A stretch of DNA of 47,861 nt from Microbacterium sp. MYb66. GTDB lineage: Bacteria; Actinomycetota; Actinomycetes; Actinomycetales; Microbacteriaceae. The stretch covers positions 1 to 47,861 of the forward strand of contig NZ_PCOV01000015.1 in assembly GCF_002979435.1 (NCBI RefSeq), read 5' to 3'. A model generated the notes under the pieces. The model made no database searches. It was not told the origin of the DNA and saw only the letters and a program-made list of their open reading frames with translations. The translations under genes were made by a program, and so were the position numbers. Positions 1 through 7,410 of the stretch are shown here, in pieces; within the stretch, counting starts at the first letter, position 1; the number at the start of each line of letters is the position of its first letter.

Positions 1-34
1 AGAAGGGGGAGGGAGGGTGCGGTCGAGCCGGGGG

Positions 35-1648
35 TCAGGGCTTGGTGCCGCCGACGACCGTCGCCTGTACGGGCAGGTCGGGGAGGTCGTCCGGAGAGAC
101 GTGCAGCGGGTTCTCCGCCCACACGGCGTAGTCGGCCCGGAACCCGGGGGCGATGCGACCGAGGTCGGCATCGCCCTGGGCCAGGGCGGCGCCCACGGTG
201 TATCCGTGCAGCGCCTGGTACGGGGTGAGCACCTGCGCGGGCTCGAAGACCGGAGCATCGGGGTCGCCCGGCCGACGGCGCAGCATCGACCAGGCGAGGC
301 CGATGCGCGCGTCGTTCTGCGCGATGGGCCAGTCCGACCCGAGGGCGAGGGGCGCTCCGGCATCCCGATAGTCACGCGCACGCCAGGCACGGGCGGCGCG
401 CTCGGGCCCGAGCTTGCGCGACCAGTCGTCCGAGCCGTCGGCCTTGCGCCATTGCATGTGGAGGGGCTGCATCGACGCGGTGATGCCCGCGGCGGCGATG
501 CGGGCGACGTCGCGGTCGGTCGTGGTCTCGAGGTGCTCGATGCGGTGGGGCGCCCCGCCGGCACTGCGCACGCCGGCGGCCAGGTAGGCGTCGACGACCT
601 CTCCGACGGCACGGTCGCCGATCGCGTGCGTCGCCACCTGGAACCCGGCGTCGGCATACCGTCGCACGGTGCGGGCGTAGGCGGCGGCATCCTTCCAGAA
701 CGGCTCCAGCCCCGTGCCGGCGGTGTCCGGCTCATACAGCCAGGCGGTGCCGGTCTCGACCACGCCGTCGGCGTAGAGCTTGACCACGCCGCCCCGCCAG
801 CGGTCGCCGCGACGATCGCGCATCCCGAGGTTCAGGGCCGTGCGCTCCTCGTCGAATCCGGGCTCGTGGTCGATCGCCGAGACGATGCGGATCGGCAGCC
901 CGGGGCCCTGCTCCAGAGCGTCCAGCAGCTCGAGGGTGGCGAAGCCGCCGTCCATGATCGTGCCGCCCGTGAGCCCGGAGTCGCGCAGGCCGCGCAGCAG
1001 CTCGTGCCCGACGGCCAGGGTCTCGTCGCGGGTCAGCGCCGGTGCGCTCAACCGCACCGGCTCATAGGCCCCGAGTTCGCGCAGCTCGCCGGTCGGGCGC
1101 CCGTCGGCATCGACCACGATGCACGACGAGTCGTCGCTCTCGCGTGCTCCGGTGATGCCCGCGCGCGCAAGGCCGGCCCGGCTCGCGAGCGCGGTGTGGC
1201 CGTCGAACAGGATCAGCAGCGCAGGCAGCCCGCGCACCGCATCCTCGATCGCCGCCGCCGTCATCGGCAGGTCGTGGAACACGTCGTAGTCGACGTTCCA
1301 GCCCCGCACCCAGGGATCGGCGTCCTCGGCGAGCGCACGGTCGGCCTCCGAGCGGAGCGCAGCGAGAAGGGTCGCAGCCGTGGTCAGACCGCCCAGGTCG
1401 ATCCCGGCCGTCAACTCGATCCCCTGGATCGGATGCAGGTGGGCGTCGATGAGTCCCGGGGTCACGGCGGCTCCGCCGAGGTCGTGCACGACGGTACGCG
1501 GGCCGCGCAGTTCCCGGATGAGGGCGTCGTCGCCGACGGCGAGGAAGCGGCCGTCCCGCACCGCGAAGGCCGAGGCGTGCGGGCGGCGCGGGTCCATCGT
1601 CACCACGTGCGCGCCGGTGACAATGGTGTCGGCGTCGAAACCGGTCAT
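35..1648 (-). CDS. YtcJ-type amidohydrolase (Amidohydro_3 family)
   Basis: A 537-residue metal-dependent hydrolase that probably acts on a C-N bond of an unknown, possibly exogenous, substrate in the cytoplasm. The N-terminal beta-sandwich part leads into the metal motif DAHLHP (His70, His72). Further on are the segment KLYADGVVETGTAW, the metal-site histidines in ATHAIGDRAV and PHRIEHLE, and the late catalytic aspartate in LGSDWPIA, all in the order usual for YtcJ-like proteins. Length is normal for the family and no signal peptide is visible. The ATG start at 1648 is preceded on the minus strand by GAAGG at a good distance. It is divergent from a TetR gene across 83 bp containing a strong inverted repeat, so that regulator probably controls it. 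The substrate cannot be told from sequence. Confidence 0.9.
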   Translation of the reverse strand: MTGFDADTIVTGAHVVTMDPRRPHASAFAVRDGRFLAVGDDALIRELRGPRTVVHDLGGAAVTPGLIDAHLHPIQGIELTAGIDLGGLTTAATLLAALRSEADRALAEDADPWVRGWNVDYDVFHDLPMTAAAIEDAVRGLPALLILFDGHTALASRAGLARAGITGARESDDSSCIVVDADGRPTGELRELGAYEPVRLSAPALTRDETLAVGHELLRGLRDSGLTGGTIMDGGFATLELLDALEQGPGLPIRIVSAIDHEPGFDEERTALNLGMRDRRGDRWRGGVVKLYADGVVETGTAWLYEPDTAGTGLEPFWKDAAAYARTVRRYADAGFQVATHAIGDRAVGEVVDAYLAAGVRSAGGAPHRIEHLETTTDRDVARIAAAGITASMQPLHMQWRKADGSDDWSRKLGPERAARAWRARDYRDAGAPLALGSDWPIAQNDARIGLAWSMLRRRPGDPDAPVFEPAQVLTPYQALHGYTVGAALAQGDADLGRIAPGFRADYAVWAENPLHVSPDDLPDLPVQATVVGGTKP

Positions 1649-1661
1649 GGCTGTACCTTCG

Positions 1662-1699
1662 TCGGTATTGAATCGTTCGGTATTGAAAGAGTTTCAATA
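1662..1699. promoter_or_regulatory. Putative TetR operator in a divergent promoter region
   Basis: TATTGAAAGAGTTTCAATA at 1681-1699 is a perfect 8-bp inverted repeat around GAG. It overlaps a direct repeat of TCGGTATTGAA (1662-1672 and 1677-1687, 15 bp apart). This AT-rich, symmetric island lies between the amidohydrolase and the TetR gene, where an operator for a divergently encoded TetR repressor is expected. Binding is inferred. Confidence 0.7.
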
Positions 1700-1717
1700 A
1701 AATACCAGACACCCGAG

Positions 1718-1723
1718 CAGAAT
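1718..1723 (+). promoter_or_regulatory. Possible leaderless-type -10 box (CAGAAT) of the TetR gene
   Basis: CAGAAT ends 8 bp before the ATG at 1732. It resembles the TAGAAT box before the APC permease but has C at the first position, so support is moderate. It lies just downstream of the inverted-repeat operator. Confidence 0.4.
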
Positions 1724-1731
1724 CGAGCACG

Positions 1732-2388
1732 ATGACGAAATCTCCGCGCAGCGTCGGCCGGCCGTCGACGCAGGTGCTCACCGAGGAGCGCATCCTGAAG
1801 GCCGCTTTCCGGCTCAGCGCGCAGCGCACGCCGCGCCAGTTCACGATGACAGCTCTCGCGGAATCCCTCGGCGTGCGGACCTCCGCGCTCTACCACCACT
1901 TCGCGAACCGCGACGCCGTGATCCGCGCCATGCGCGGTCAGGTCAGCCGCGCGCTCGTCTCCCCCGTGCTGCACGAGATGCCTGTCGAGGACGCGCTCCT
2001 CACCTGGGCGCACAGCTACCGCGACGCGGCCATCGCCGCCCCCGAGGCCATGGTGATGCTGGCGACGTCGCCGATCGATGCCGACGAGGGCTCGTTCGCC
2101 GACTACGAGCAGATCGCGCGCCTGCTCTCCGCCGACGGCTGGCCCACCGACACGATCGTGGATGCGATCGTCGCCCTGGAGTCCTTCATCATCGGCTCGG
2201 CGCTGGATGCCCTCGCGCCTGCCGACAACATGGCACCGGGCGAGCTCGCCCCGACGTACCCGACCTTCGCGGAAGCCGAGACCGCCCGCGCGCGGCTCAG
2301 CGCCGACCCCGCCCGCCGCACGTTCGAGATCGGCGTGCGCGCGCTGATCCACGGGCTCGCCGCATGGGCGCACCAGCGCACCACGTAG
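1732..2388 (+). CDS. TetR/AcrR-family transcriptional regulator
   Basis: A 218-residue regulator. Residues about 17-62 form the TetR N-terminal helix-turn-helix: TEERILKAAFRL, then TMTALAESLGVRTSALYHHF, with the recognition helix ending in the typical LYHHFANRDAV. The C-terminal part is the helical ligand-binding and dimerisation region, whose ligand cannot be read from sequence. It is divergent from the amidohydrolase, with a perfect 8-bp-arm inverted repeat between the two starts, so autorepression and control of the hydrolase are likely. Its TAG stop lies inside the TAGGCT -10 box of the next gene. Confidence 0.93.
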   Translation: MTKSPRSVGRPSTQVLTEERILKAAFRLSAQRTPRQFTMTALAESLGVRTSALYHHFANRDAVIRAMRGQVSRALVSPVLHEMPVEDALLTWAHSYRDAAIAAPEAMVMLATSPIDADEGSFADYEQIARLLSADGWPTDTIVDAIVALESFIIGSALDALAPADNMAPGELAPTYPTFAEAETARARLSADPARRTFEIGVRALIHGLAAWAHQRTT

Positions 2389-2391
2389 GCT
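2386..2391 (+). promoter_or_regulatory. -10 box TAGGCT, leaderless start of the DtxR-family gene
   Basis: TAGGCT ends 6 bp before the GTG at 2398. That geometry puts the transcription start at or next to the start codon. There is no Shine-Dalgarno sequence between. The box overlaps the upstream stop codon. Confidence 0.6.
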
Positions 2392-2397
2392 GGACCG

Positions 2398-3030
2398 GTG
2401 GCATCCCCCGCAGCTGACGACTACCTGAAGACCGTCTACGCGCACACCGAATGGCAGGACGCGCCGATCACCCCCTCGGTGCTCGCCGCCAAGCTCGGCA
2501 TCGCCCCGTCGTCGGTCACCGAGATGGTGAAGAAGCTCGCCGCCGCCGGCCTCGTCTCGCACGTGCCCTACGGCGCGGTGCGGCTGACGGATGCCGGAAC
2601 GCTCCGTGCGCTCGCGATGGTGCGCCGGCACCGCCTGATCGAGACCTGGCTGGTGCAGGAGTTCGACTACGGCTGGGACGAGGTGCACGACGAGGCCGAG
2701 GTCCTCGAGCACACCATCAGCGACCGACTGCTCGAGGGCATCGACGCCCGCCTCGGACGCCCCCGGTTCGACCCGCACGGCGATGCGATCCCGGACGCCG
2801 ACGGGCACATCGAGCGCGAGCCGTTCGTGCTGCTCGCCGACGCACCGGCCGGGCACACCGGCCGCGTGCTCCGCGTGGACGACCGCGACCCCGAGCTCCT
2901 TCGGGCCCTCGAGGCGCTGGGCCTGGCGGTCGCATCGACCGTGCAGGTCACGGCATCCGGGGTCGAGATCGACGGCGTCCAGACGGCGCTGCCCGAGGGG
3001 GCGGCGCAGGTGGTCTGGCTCAGCGCCTGA
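2398..3030 (+). CDS. DtxR-family metalloregulator, MntR-like metal site
   Basis: A 210-residue metal-dependent regulator with a winged-helix N-terminus (residues about 7-65, SVTEMVKKLAAAGLVSH), a dimerisation/metal domain (about 75-140) and a C-terminal FeoA/SH3-like part. Aligned by eye, the metal ligands are Asp8, His78, Glu82, His97, Glu101, Glu104 and His105. Asp8 sits where iron-sensing DtxR has Met10, and Glu101 where it has Cys102; both are the residues seen in manganese sensor MntR. It therefore probably senses Mn(II) rather than Fe(II). The start is GTG, with a -10 box 6 bp upstream and no ribosome-binding site. No metal transporter lies nearby, so its targets are probably elsewhere. 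Confidence 0.88.
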   Translation: MASPAADDYLKTVYAHTEWQDAPITPSVLAAKLGIAPSSVTEMVKKLAAAGLVSHVPYGAVRLTDAGTLRALAMVRRHRLIETWLVQEFDYGWDEVHDEAEVLEHTISDRLLEGIDARLGRPRFDPHGDAIPDADGHIEREPFVLLADAPAGHTGRVLRVDDRDPELLRALEALGLAVASTVQVTASGVEIDGVQTALPEGAAQVVWLSA

Positions 3031-3071
3031 CCGCTCCGCAACACGGTCAGGTGCACATCGCCCGCGGCCTC

Positions 3072-3077
3072 TAGGCT
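3072..3077 (+). promoter_or_regulatory. -10 box TAGGCT, leaderless start of the HAD-IIA gene
   Basis: TAGGCT ends 6 bp before the ATG at 3084, the same sequence and spacing as before the DtxR and exonuclease III genes. No Shine-Dalgarno lies between. Confidence 0.6.
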
Positions 3078-3083
3078 GAGCAC

Positions 3084-3896
3084 ATGGCACAACGAGACGA
3101 CATCGAATGCTGGCTCACCGACATGGACGGCGTGCTCGTCCATGAGAACGACGCCATCCCCGGAGCCTCCGAGCTGCTCGCCGGATGGGAGAGCGCGGGC
3201 ATCCCGTACCTGGTGCTCACCAACAACTCGATCTTCACCGCGCGCGACCTGTCGGCACGCCTGCGCATCAGCGGACTGCACGTGCCGGAGGAGCGCATCT
3301 GGACCTCGGCTCTCGCGACCGCCGACTTCCTGAAGCAGCAGCTCCCCGGCGGCTCTGCCTTCGTGATCGGCGAGGCCGGCATCCTCACCGCCCTGCACGA
3401 CGCGGGCTTCATCATGACCGAGACGAACCCCGACTTCGTGGTCGTGGGCGAGACGCGCAACTACTCGTTCGAGGCGATCACGAAGGCGATCCGCCTCATC
3501 ATCGGCGGCGCGCGCTTCATCGTCACGAACCCGGATGCCACGGGGCCGAGCACCGACGGACCGCTGCCGGCGACCGGCGCCATCGCCGCGCTCATCACCA
3601 AGGCCACCGGCAAGGAGCCCTACGTCGTCGGCAAGCCGAACCCGATGATGTTCCGCTCGGCGCTGAACAAGATCGGCGCGCACTCGAAGCGCACCGGCAT
3701 GATCGGCGACCGCATGGACACCGATGTCGTCGCCGGCATCGAGGCGGGACTGCACACCGTGCTGGTGCTCACCGGCATCAGCGACCAGGCCGAAATCGAG
3801 AAGTACCCGTTCCGCCCGGACGAGATCGTGCAGTCGGTGGCCGACCTGCTGCCGCGGATCACCGAGACGATCACGACGGTGAAGACGAAGAAGTAG
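3084..3896 (+). CDS. HAD-superfamily IIA phosphatase (NagD-like)
   Basis: A 270-residue cytoplasmic phosphatase. Motif I is LTDMDGVLV, with nucleophile Asp13 and acid/base Asp15. Motif II is VLTNNS (Thr46-Asn47-Asn48), the motif III lysine is in GKPNPMMF, and motif IV is MIGDRMDTDVVAGIEAG. This is the complete type-IIA set with the cap between motifs II and III. NagD-like enzymes dephosphorylate nucleotides or small sugar phosphates; the true substrate is unknown. It starts from its own -10 box and is followed after 3 bp by the YdeI-like gene, so the two and the next small gene probably share a transcript. Confidence 0.9.
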   Translation: MAQRDDIECWLTDMDGVLVHENDAIPGASELLAGWESAGIPYLVLTNNSIFTARDLSARLRISGLHVPEERIWTSALATADFLKQQLPGGSAFVIGEAGILTALHDAGFIMTETNPDFVVVGETRNYSFEAITKAIRLIIGGARFIVTNPDATGPSTDGPLPATGAIAALITKATGKEPYVVGKPNPMMFRSALNKIGAHSKRTGMIGDRMDTDVVAGIEAGLHTVLVLTGISDQAEIEKYPFRPDEIVQSVADLLPRITETITTVKTKK

Positions 3897-3899
3897 GCG

Positions 3900-4478
3900 A
3901 TGGGCGCACTCGACGAGGGCGAACGGCTCAGGGCGGCGGATGCCGCGGCCTGGCGCGCCTGGCTCGAGGAGAACCATGAGCGGGCGGCGGGCGTCTGGCT
4001 GCTCAGTGTGCGCGGATCGTCGGACGGCGTCGGGTACGAGGATGCCGTGCGGCAAGCGCTCTGCTTCGGGTGGATCGACGGCCCGGTGCGCGTCTTCGAC
4101 GAGGGGACCGACGACCGCGCCACCGGGCAGTGGTTCTCCCCTCGGCGCCCCGGCAGCGGGTGGGCCGCGACGAACAAGGCGCGCATCGCACTGCTCGAAG
4201 CCGAAGGGCTGCTCGCCCCCGCCGGCATCCGCGTGCTCGAGGTCGCGAAGACGAACGGGTCCTGGACCGTGCTCGACGGCCCGGAGGCCGGACTAGAGCC
4301 GGACGAGCTGACCGCCGCGCTCGACGCGGTGCCCGCCGCGCGCGAGAACTGGGACGCGTTCCCGAAGTCGGTCAAGAAATTCGGGCTCACGCACATCGCG
4401 ATGGCCAAGCGTCCGGAGACCCGGTCGGCCCGCATCGCGAAGATCGTGGCGGATGCCGCGGAGGGGAAGCGTCCATGA
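3900..4478 (+). CDS. YdeI/OmpD-associated family protein
   Basis: A 192-residue soluble protein recognised by its N-terminal part (AWLEENHERAAGVWL, VRQALCFGWIDGPVR) and by the SPRRPGSGWAATNKARI segment shared by YdeI-like proteins. The C-terminus (WDAFPKSVKKFGLTHIAMAKRPETRSARIAKIV) is the usual basic YdeI tail. The biochemical role of this family is unclear; some members are annotated as bacteriocin-protection proteins, which I would not infer here. It follows the HAD gene by 3 bp and its stop overlaps the next start as ATGA, so it is in the middle of a small operon. Confidence 0.85.
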   Translation: MGALDEGERLRAADAAAWRAWLEENHERAAGVWLLSVRGSSDGVGYEDAVRQALCFGWIDGPVRVFDEGTDDRATGQWFSPRRPGSGWAATNKARIALLEAEGLLAPAGIRVLEVAKTNGSWTVLDGPEAGLEPDELTAALDAVPAARENWDAFPKSVKKFGLTHIAMAKRPETRSARIAKIVADAAEGKRP

Positions 4479-4642
4479 ACCAGAGCGACGTGCTGTTCCT
4501 GGTGGTCTTCCTGATCCTGCTCAGCTCGCTGACCGTCTTCATCGTGCAGTTCGTGCGCTCCCGCCGCGGACGCGGTGGCTCGGACGACGGCCGCGCGGGC
4601 TGGTGGGAAGGCCCGTGGGACGACGACGACCGCAAGCGCTGA
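4475..4642 (+). CDS. Small single-span membrane protein, 55 residues
   Basis: The ATG at 4475 overlaps the preceding TGA (ATGA), so translation is coupled to the YdeI-like gene. Residues about 6-27 are a hydrophobic span (LFLVVFLILLSSLTVFIVQF). A basic cytoplasmic-side segment RSRRGRGG and an acidic, tryptophan-rich tail ending WWEGPWDDDDRKR follow. No known family is recognised. The codon use, overlap and clean membrane topology support a real gene. Confidence 0.65.
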   Translation: MNQSDVLFLVVFLILLSSLTVFIVQFVRSRRGRGGSDDGRAGWWEGPWDDDDRKR

Positions 4643-4646
4643 TCCC

Positions 4647-4675
4647 GCGGCCGTCTGCTCCCACCGCCGGGCCGC
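4647..4675. terminator. Weak hairpin between convergent genes
   Basis: GCGGCC at 4647-4652 pairs with GGCCGC at 4670-4675 across a 17-nt loop, in the 39-bp gap between the small membrane protein and the convergent ABC ATPase gene. The stem is short and no T-run follows, so this is a weak call. Confidence 0.3.
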
Positions 4676-4681
4676 ATCCGA

Positions 4682-6310
4682 TCAGGATGCCAGCGAGGCC
4701 CCCGGGATCGCGGCGAGCAGTTCGCGCGTGTACGGATGCTGCGGGGCGTCGAAGATGCGCTCGGGCGTGCCGCTCTCGACCACGACACCGCGCTGCATGA
4801 CGTGCACCTCGTCGGAGATCATCCGCACCACGGCGAGGTCGTGGCTGATGAACAGGTAGCTCAGGCCCAGGCGCTTCTGCAGGTCGGCGAGCAGGTCGAG
4901 GATCTGCGCCTGCACCAGCACGTCGAGCGCTGAGACCGCCTCGTCGAGCACCACGAGTTCGGGCTCGAGTGCGAGCGCACGGGCGATCGCCACGCGCTGA
5001 CGCTGCCCGCCGGACAGCTCGTGCGGCAGACGTTCGGCCATGGCGGCGGGCAGGGCGACCTGCTCGAGCAGCTCGAGCACGCGCGCGTGCCGGGTGGCCG
5101 CGGTGCCGATGCGGTGCACGCGCAGCGGCTCGGCGATCGACTGCTCGACCGTGTAGCGAGGGTCGAGCGAGGCGTACGGGTTCTGGAACACCGGCTGCAC
5201 GCGGCGACGCAGGGCGAACAGCTCCTTGCGGCGGAGCGTGGTCAGGTCGAGCCCGTCGAACAGGATCGACCCCGAGGTGGCGTCCTCGAGTCCGAGCACC
5301 ATGTTCGCCGTCGTGGACTTGCCCGATCCGGACTCGCCCACGATCGACACGGTCGTACCGCGGCGGATCTCGAAGCTGACACCGTCGACGGCCGTGAACG
5401 TCTGCGGCTCCCCGGCCTTGGGGGATCGCAGCGCGAACTCCTTGCGCAGGTTCCGGATCTCGACGAACGGCGTGCCGGTGGCGGCCTCGCGCTGCGGGAG
5501 GGCATCGCGGCGTGAGGCGAGACTCGGGGCCGCGGCGAGCAGCTGCTTCGTGTACTCGTGCTGCGGGGCGCCGAGCACCTGCTCCGACGTCCCCTCCTCG
5601 ACCACCCGGCCACGGAACATCACGACGATGCGGTCGGCGCGCTCCGCTGCGAGCGCCAGGTCGTGCGTGATCAGGAAGACCGCGGTGCCGAGCTCGTCGG
5701 TCAGCGCGTCGAGCTGGTCGAGGATGCGTCGCTGCACGGTCACGTCGAGCGCCGAGGTGGGCTCGTCGGCGATCAGCAGGCGCGGCTTGCAGGCCAGCCC
5801 CATGGCGATGAGCACACGCTGGCGCATACCGCCGGAGAACTCGTGCGGGTACTGGTGGGCGCGCTGCGCGGCATCCGCGATCCCCACCATCTCCAGCAGT
5901 TCCACGACACGCGCCTTCGTGGCGTCGCCGTGCGTGTGGCCGTGCACCTCGAGCGCCTCGCCGATCTGCTCGCCCACGCGCATCAGCGGGTTGAGGTTCG
6001 ACATCGGGTCCTGCGGCACGAGTCCGATCCCGGCGCCTCGCAGCGAGATCATCGCGTTCTCCGGCAGCTCGGTCAGCTCGCGCCCGTCGAAGCGGATGCT
6101 GCCGGCGGTGATCACGCCGTTCTCCGGCAGCAGACGGTTGACGGCGGCGGCCGTGGTCGACTTGCCCGACCCCGACTCCCCCACGATCGCCACGGTCTCC
6201 CCGGCGGCGATGTCGATGTTGACGTCGCTGACGGCGGTGACCAGCTCGGAGCCGGTCCGGAAGGCGACGGCGAGGCCGCTGATGCTCAGCACGGGCTCGG
6301 TGGTGCTCAT
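4682..6310 (-). CDS. Peptide ABC transporter, fused double ATPase (DppD-DppF type)
   Basis: A 542-residue protein with two complete ABC ATPase halves. Half 1 has Walker A GESGSGKST (about 44-52), signature FSGGMRQRV, Walker B LLIADEP and D-loop SALD, followed by the oligopeptide-transporter C-terminal segment. Half 2 repeats this with GESGSGKSTTA, LSGGQRQRV and VVLDEAVSALD. In half 2 the residue after the Walker B glutamate is Ala instead of Pro, which should leave the catalytic Glu intact. Fused DppD/DppF ATPases are common in actinobacteria. It is the last gene of the muropeptide-type operon, its start overlapping the preceding stop (ATGA), and should energise the two permeases at 11192-13047. 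It ends next to a convergent gene. Confidence 0.95.
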   Translation of the reverse strand: MSTTEPVLSISGLAVAFRTGSELVTAVSDVNIDIAAGETVAIVGESGSGKSTTAAAVNRLLPENGVITAGSIRFDGRELTELPENAMISLRGAGIGLVPQDPMSNLNPLMRVGEQIGEALEVHGHTHGDATKARVVELLEMVGIADAAQRAHQYPHEFSGGMRQRVLIAMGLACKPRLLIADEPTSALDVTVQRRILDQLDALTDELGTAVFLITHDLALAAERADRIVVMFRGRVVEEGTSEQVLGAPQHEYTKQLLAAAPSLASRRDALPQREAATGTPFVEIRNLRKEFALRSPKAGEPQTFTAVDGVSFEIRRGTTVSIVGESGSGKSTTANMVLGLEDATSGSILFDGLDLTTLRRKELFALRRRVQPVFQNPYASLDPRYTVEQSIAEPLRVHRIGTAATRHARVLELLEQVALPAAMAERLPHELSGGQRQRVAIARALALEPELVVLDEAVSALDVLVQAQILDLLADLQKRLGLSYLFISHDLAVVRMISDEVHVMQRGVVVESGTPERIFDAPQHPYTRELLAAIPGASLAS

Positions 6311-7410
6311 GATGTTCTCGTTCCTTCGTTGTCACGGGATATCTGGCCGATGTCGTCCAGGAGTGCGGGGAGCGCCGTGCGCCACAGCGCCTCGGTCGGT
6401 GCGGGCGCGGGGGCGAAGAGACGGGTGGAGAGCAGCACCGCGGCGGTGCCGGCGCCCGGCACGATCCCGAGCGCGCAGCCCGTGTAGCCGGGGTGCCAGA
6501 GCATCCGGGTCGGTCCACCGCCGACCGCGACCGTGTCGCTGCGCCAGCCCAGCGCCTGCCCGGCGTCCGGCCCGTCGCGGAGCAGTTCGGCCACGGCATC
6601 CGGATGCCACAGCTCGGGATGCCGTTCGGGAGCGGCGAGCGCGGCACCCAGGGTGAGCAGGTCGTCGGCGGTGCTGAAGAGTCCGGCGTGACCCGAGATG
6701 CCGCCCAAGGCGTGGAAGCTGTTGCCGTCGTTGACGCTGCCCGTGATCTCGTCCTCGCGCCAGGCGAAGTCCCGAGCGGTGGTGAGGATCGGATAGGGCT
6801 CGCCGGTGGCGACCATGCGGCGTTCGGCCGCGTCGCCGACCGAGGAGGACGCGACGGGCGGAGCCGCCGGACCGTATCCGGTGCGGGCGAGGCCGAGGGG
6901 TGCGGTCACGAGCTCACGGACGGCGGCATCCAGGGGCAGACCGGTGACGGCGGCGATGATGCGGCCGAGGAGCATGAACCCCAGGTCGGAGTAGTGGCGA
7001 CCCTCATCGAGTCCGTAGCGCAGCGGGAGCGCGTCGGCGGCGGCCGCGGCATCGGAATGCACACGATCCAGGTAGAGCGGCTGCCACTCCCAGAGGCCGG
7101 CGCGGTGCTGCAGCAGGTGGCGGACGGTCGTCCCGGGCGCACACGCGGTGCCGGGGACGAAGCGGGTGACCGGATCGTCGAAACCGAGATCGCCCCGACT
7201 GACCAGCCGCAGGATCGCGGTCGTGGTCGCGGCGACCTTCGACACCGAGGCGACGTCGAACGCGGTCTCGATCGTCATCGAGGTTCCGGCGAGGTCGGCC
7301 AGGCCGCCGGCGGCGATGTCGCGTCCGGTGCCGGAGACGACTCCGGCGACGACTCCCCGAGGAGCGGAATCCGTGGCCAGGACAGCGGCGACGGCCGCGG
7401 CGGCGGTCAT
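6307..7410 (-). CDS. Beta-lactamase-fold serine hydrolase (YbbE-like context)
   Basis: A 367-residue class-C beta-lactamase/PBP-fold hydrolase. It has the nucleophile motif S55-V-S-K58, a Y140-S-D motif in place of Tyr-x-Asn, a HPGYTG motif (306-311) in place of the KTG box, and a conserved ISGHAGLFS segment. No signal peptide or membrane anchor is visible, so it should be cytoplasmic, unlike a true beta-lactamase. The ATG at 7410 overlaps the epimerase stop (ATGA); a longer reading frame upstream is antisense-like and lacks support. In Bacillus subtilis a similar hydrolase gene (ybbE) sits in the MurNAc operon with murQ, so a role on muropeptides or their peptides is plausible. The substrate is unproven. 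Confidence 0.9.
   Translation of the reverse strand: MTAAAAVAAVLATDSAPRGVVAGVVSGTGRDIAAGGLADLAGTSMTIETAFDVASVSKVAATTTAILRLVSRGDLGFDDPVTRFVPGTACAPGTTVRHLLQHRAGLWEWQPLYLDRVHSDAAAAADALPLRYGLDEGRHYSDLGFMLLGRIIAAVTGLPLDAAVRELVTAPLGLARTGYGPAAPPVASSSVGDAAERRMVATGEPYPILTTARDFAWREDEITGSVNDGNSFHALGGISGHAGLFSTADDLLTLGAALAAPERHPELWHPDAVAELLRDGPDAGQALGWRSDTVAVGGGPTRMLWHPGYTGCALGIVPGAGTAAVLLSTRLFAPAPAPTEALWRTALPALLDDIGQISRDNEGTRTS

Noticed and set aside
17..1735. A 572-codon open frame antisense to the amidohydrolase
   Set aside because: It reads through the operator region into the TetR start and shows no motif, while the minus strand encodes a complete metal site.
6307..7410. True beta-lactamase (antibiotic resistance)
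   Set aside because: There is no export signal, the second and third active-site motifs differ from class C enzymes, and the context is murein recycling.
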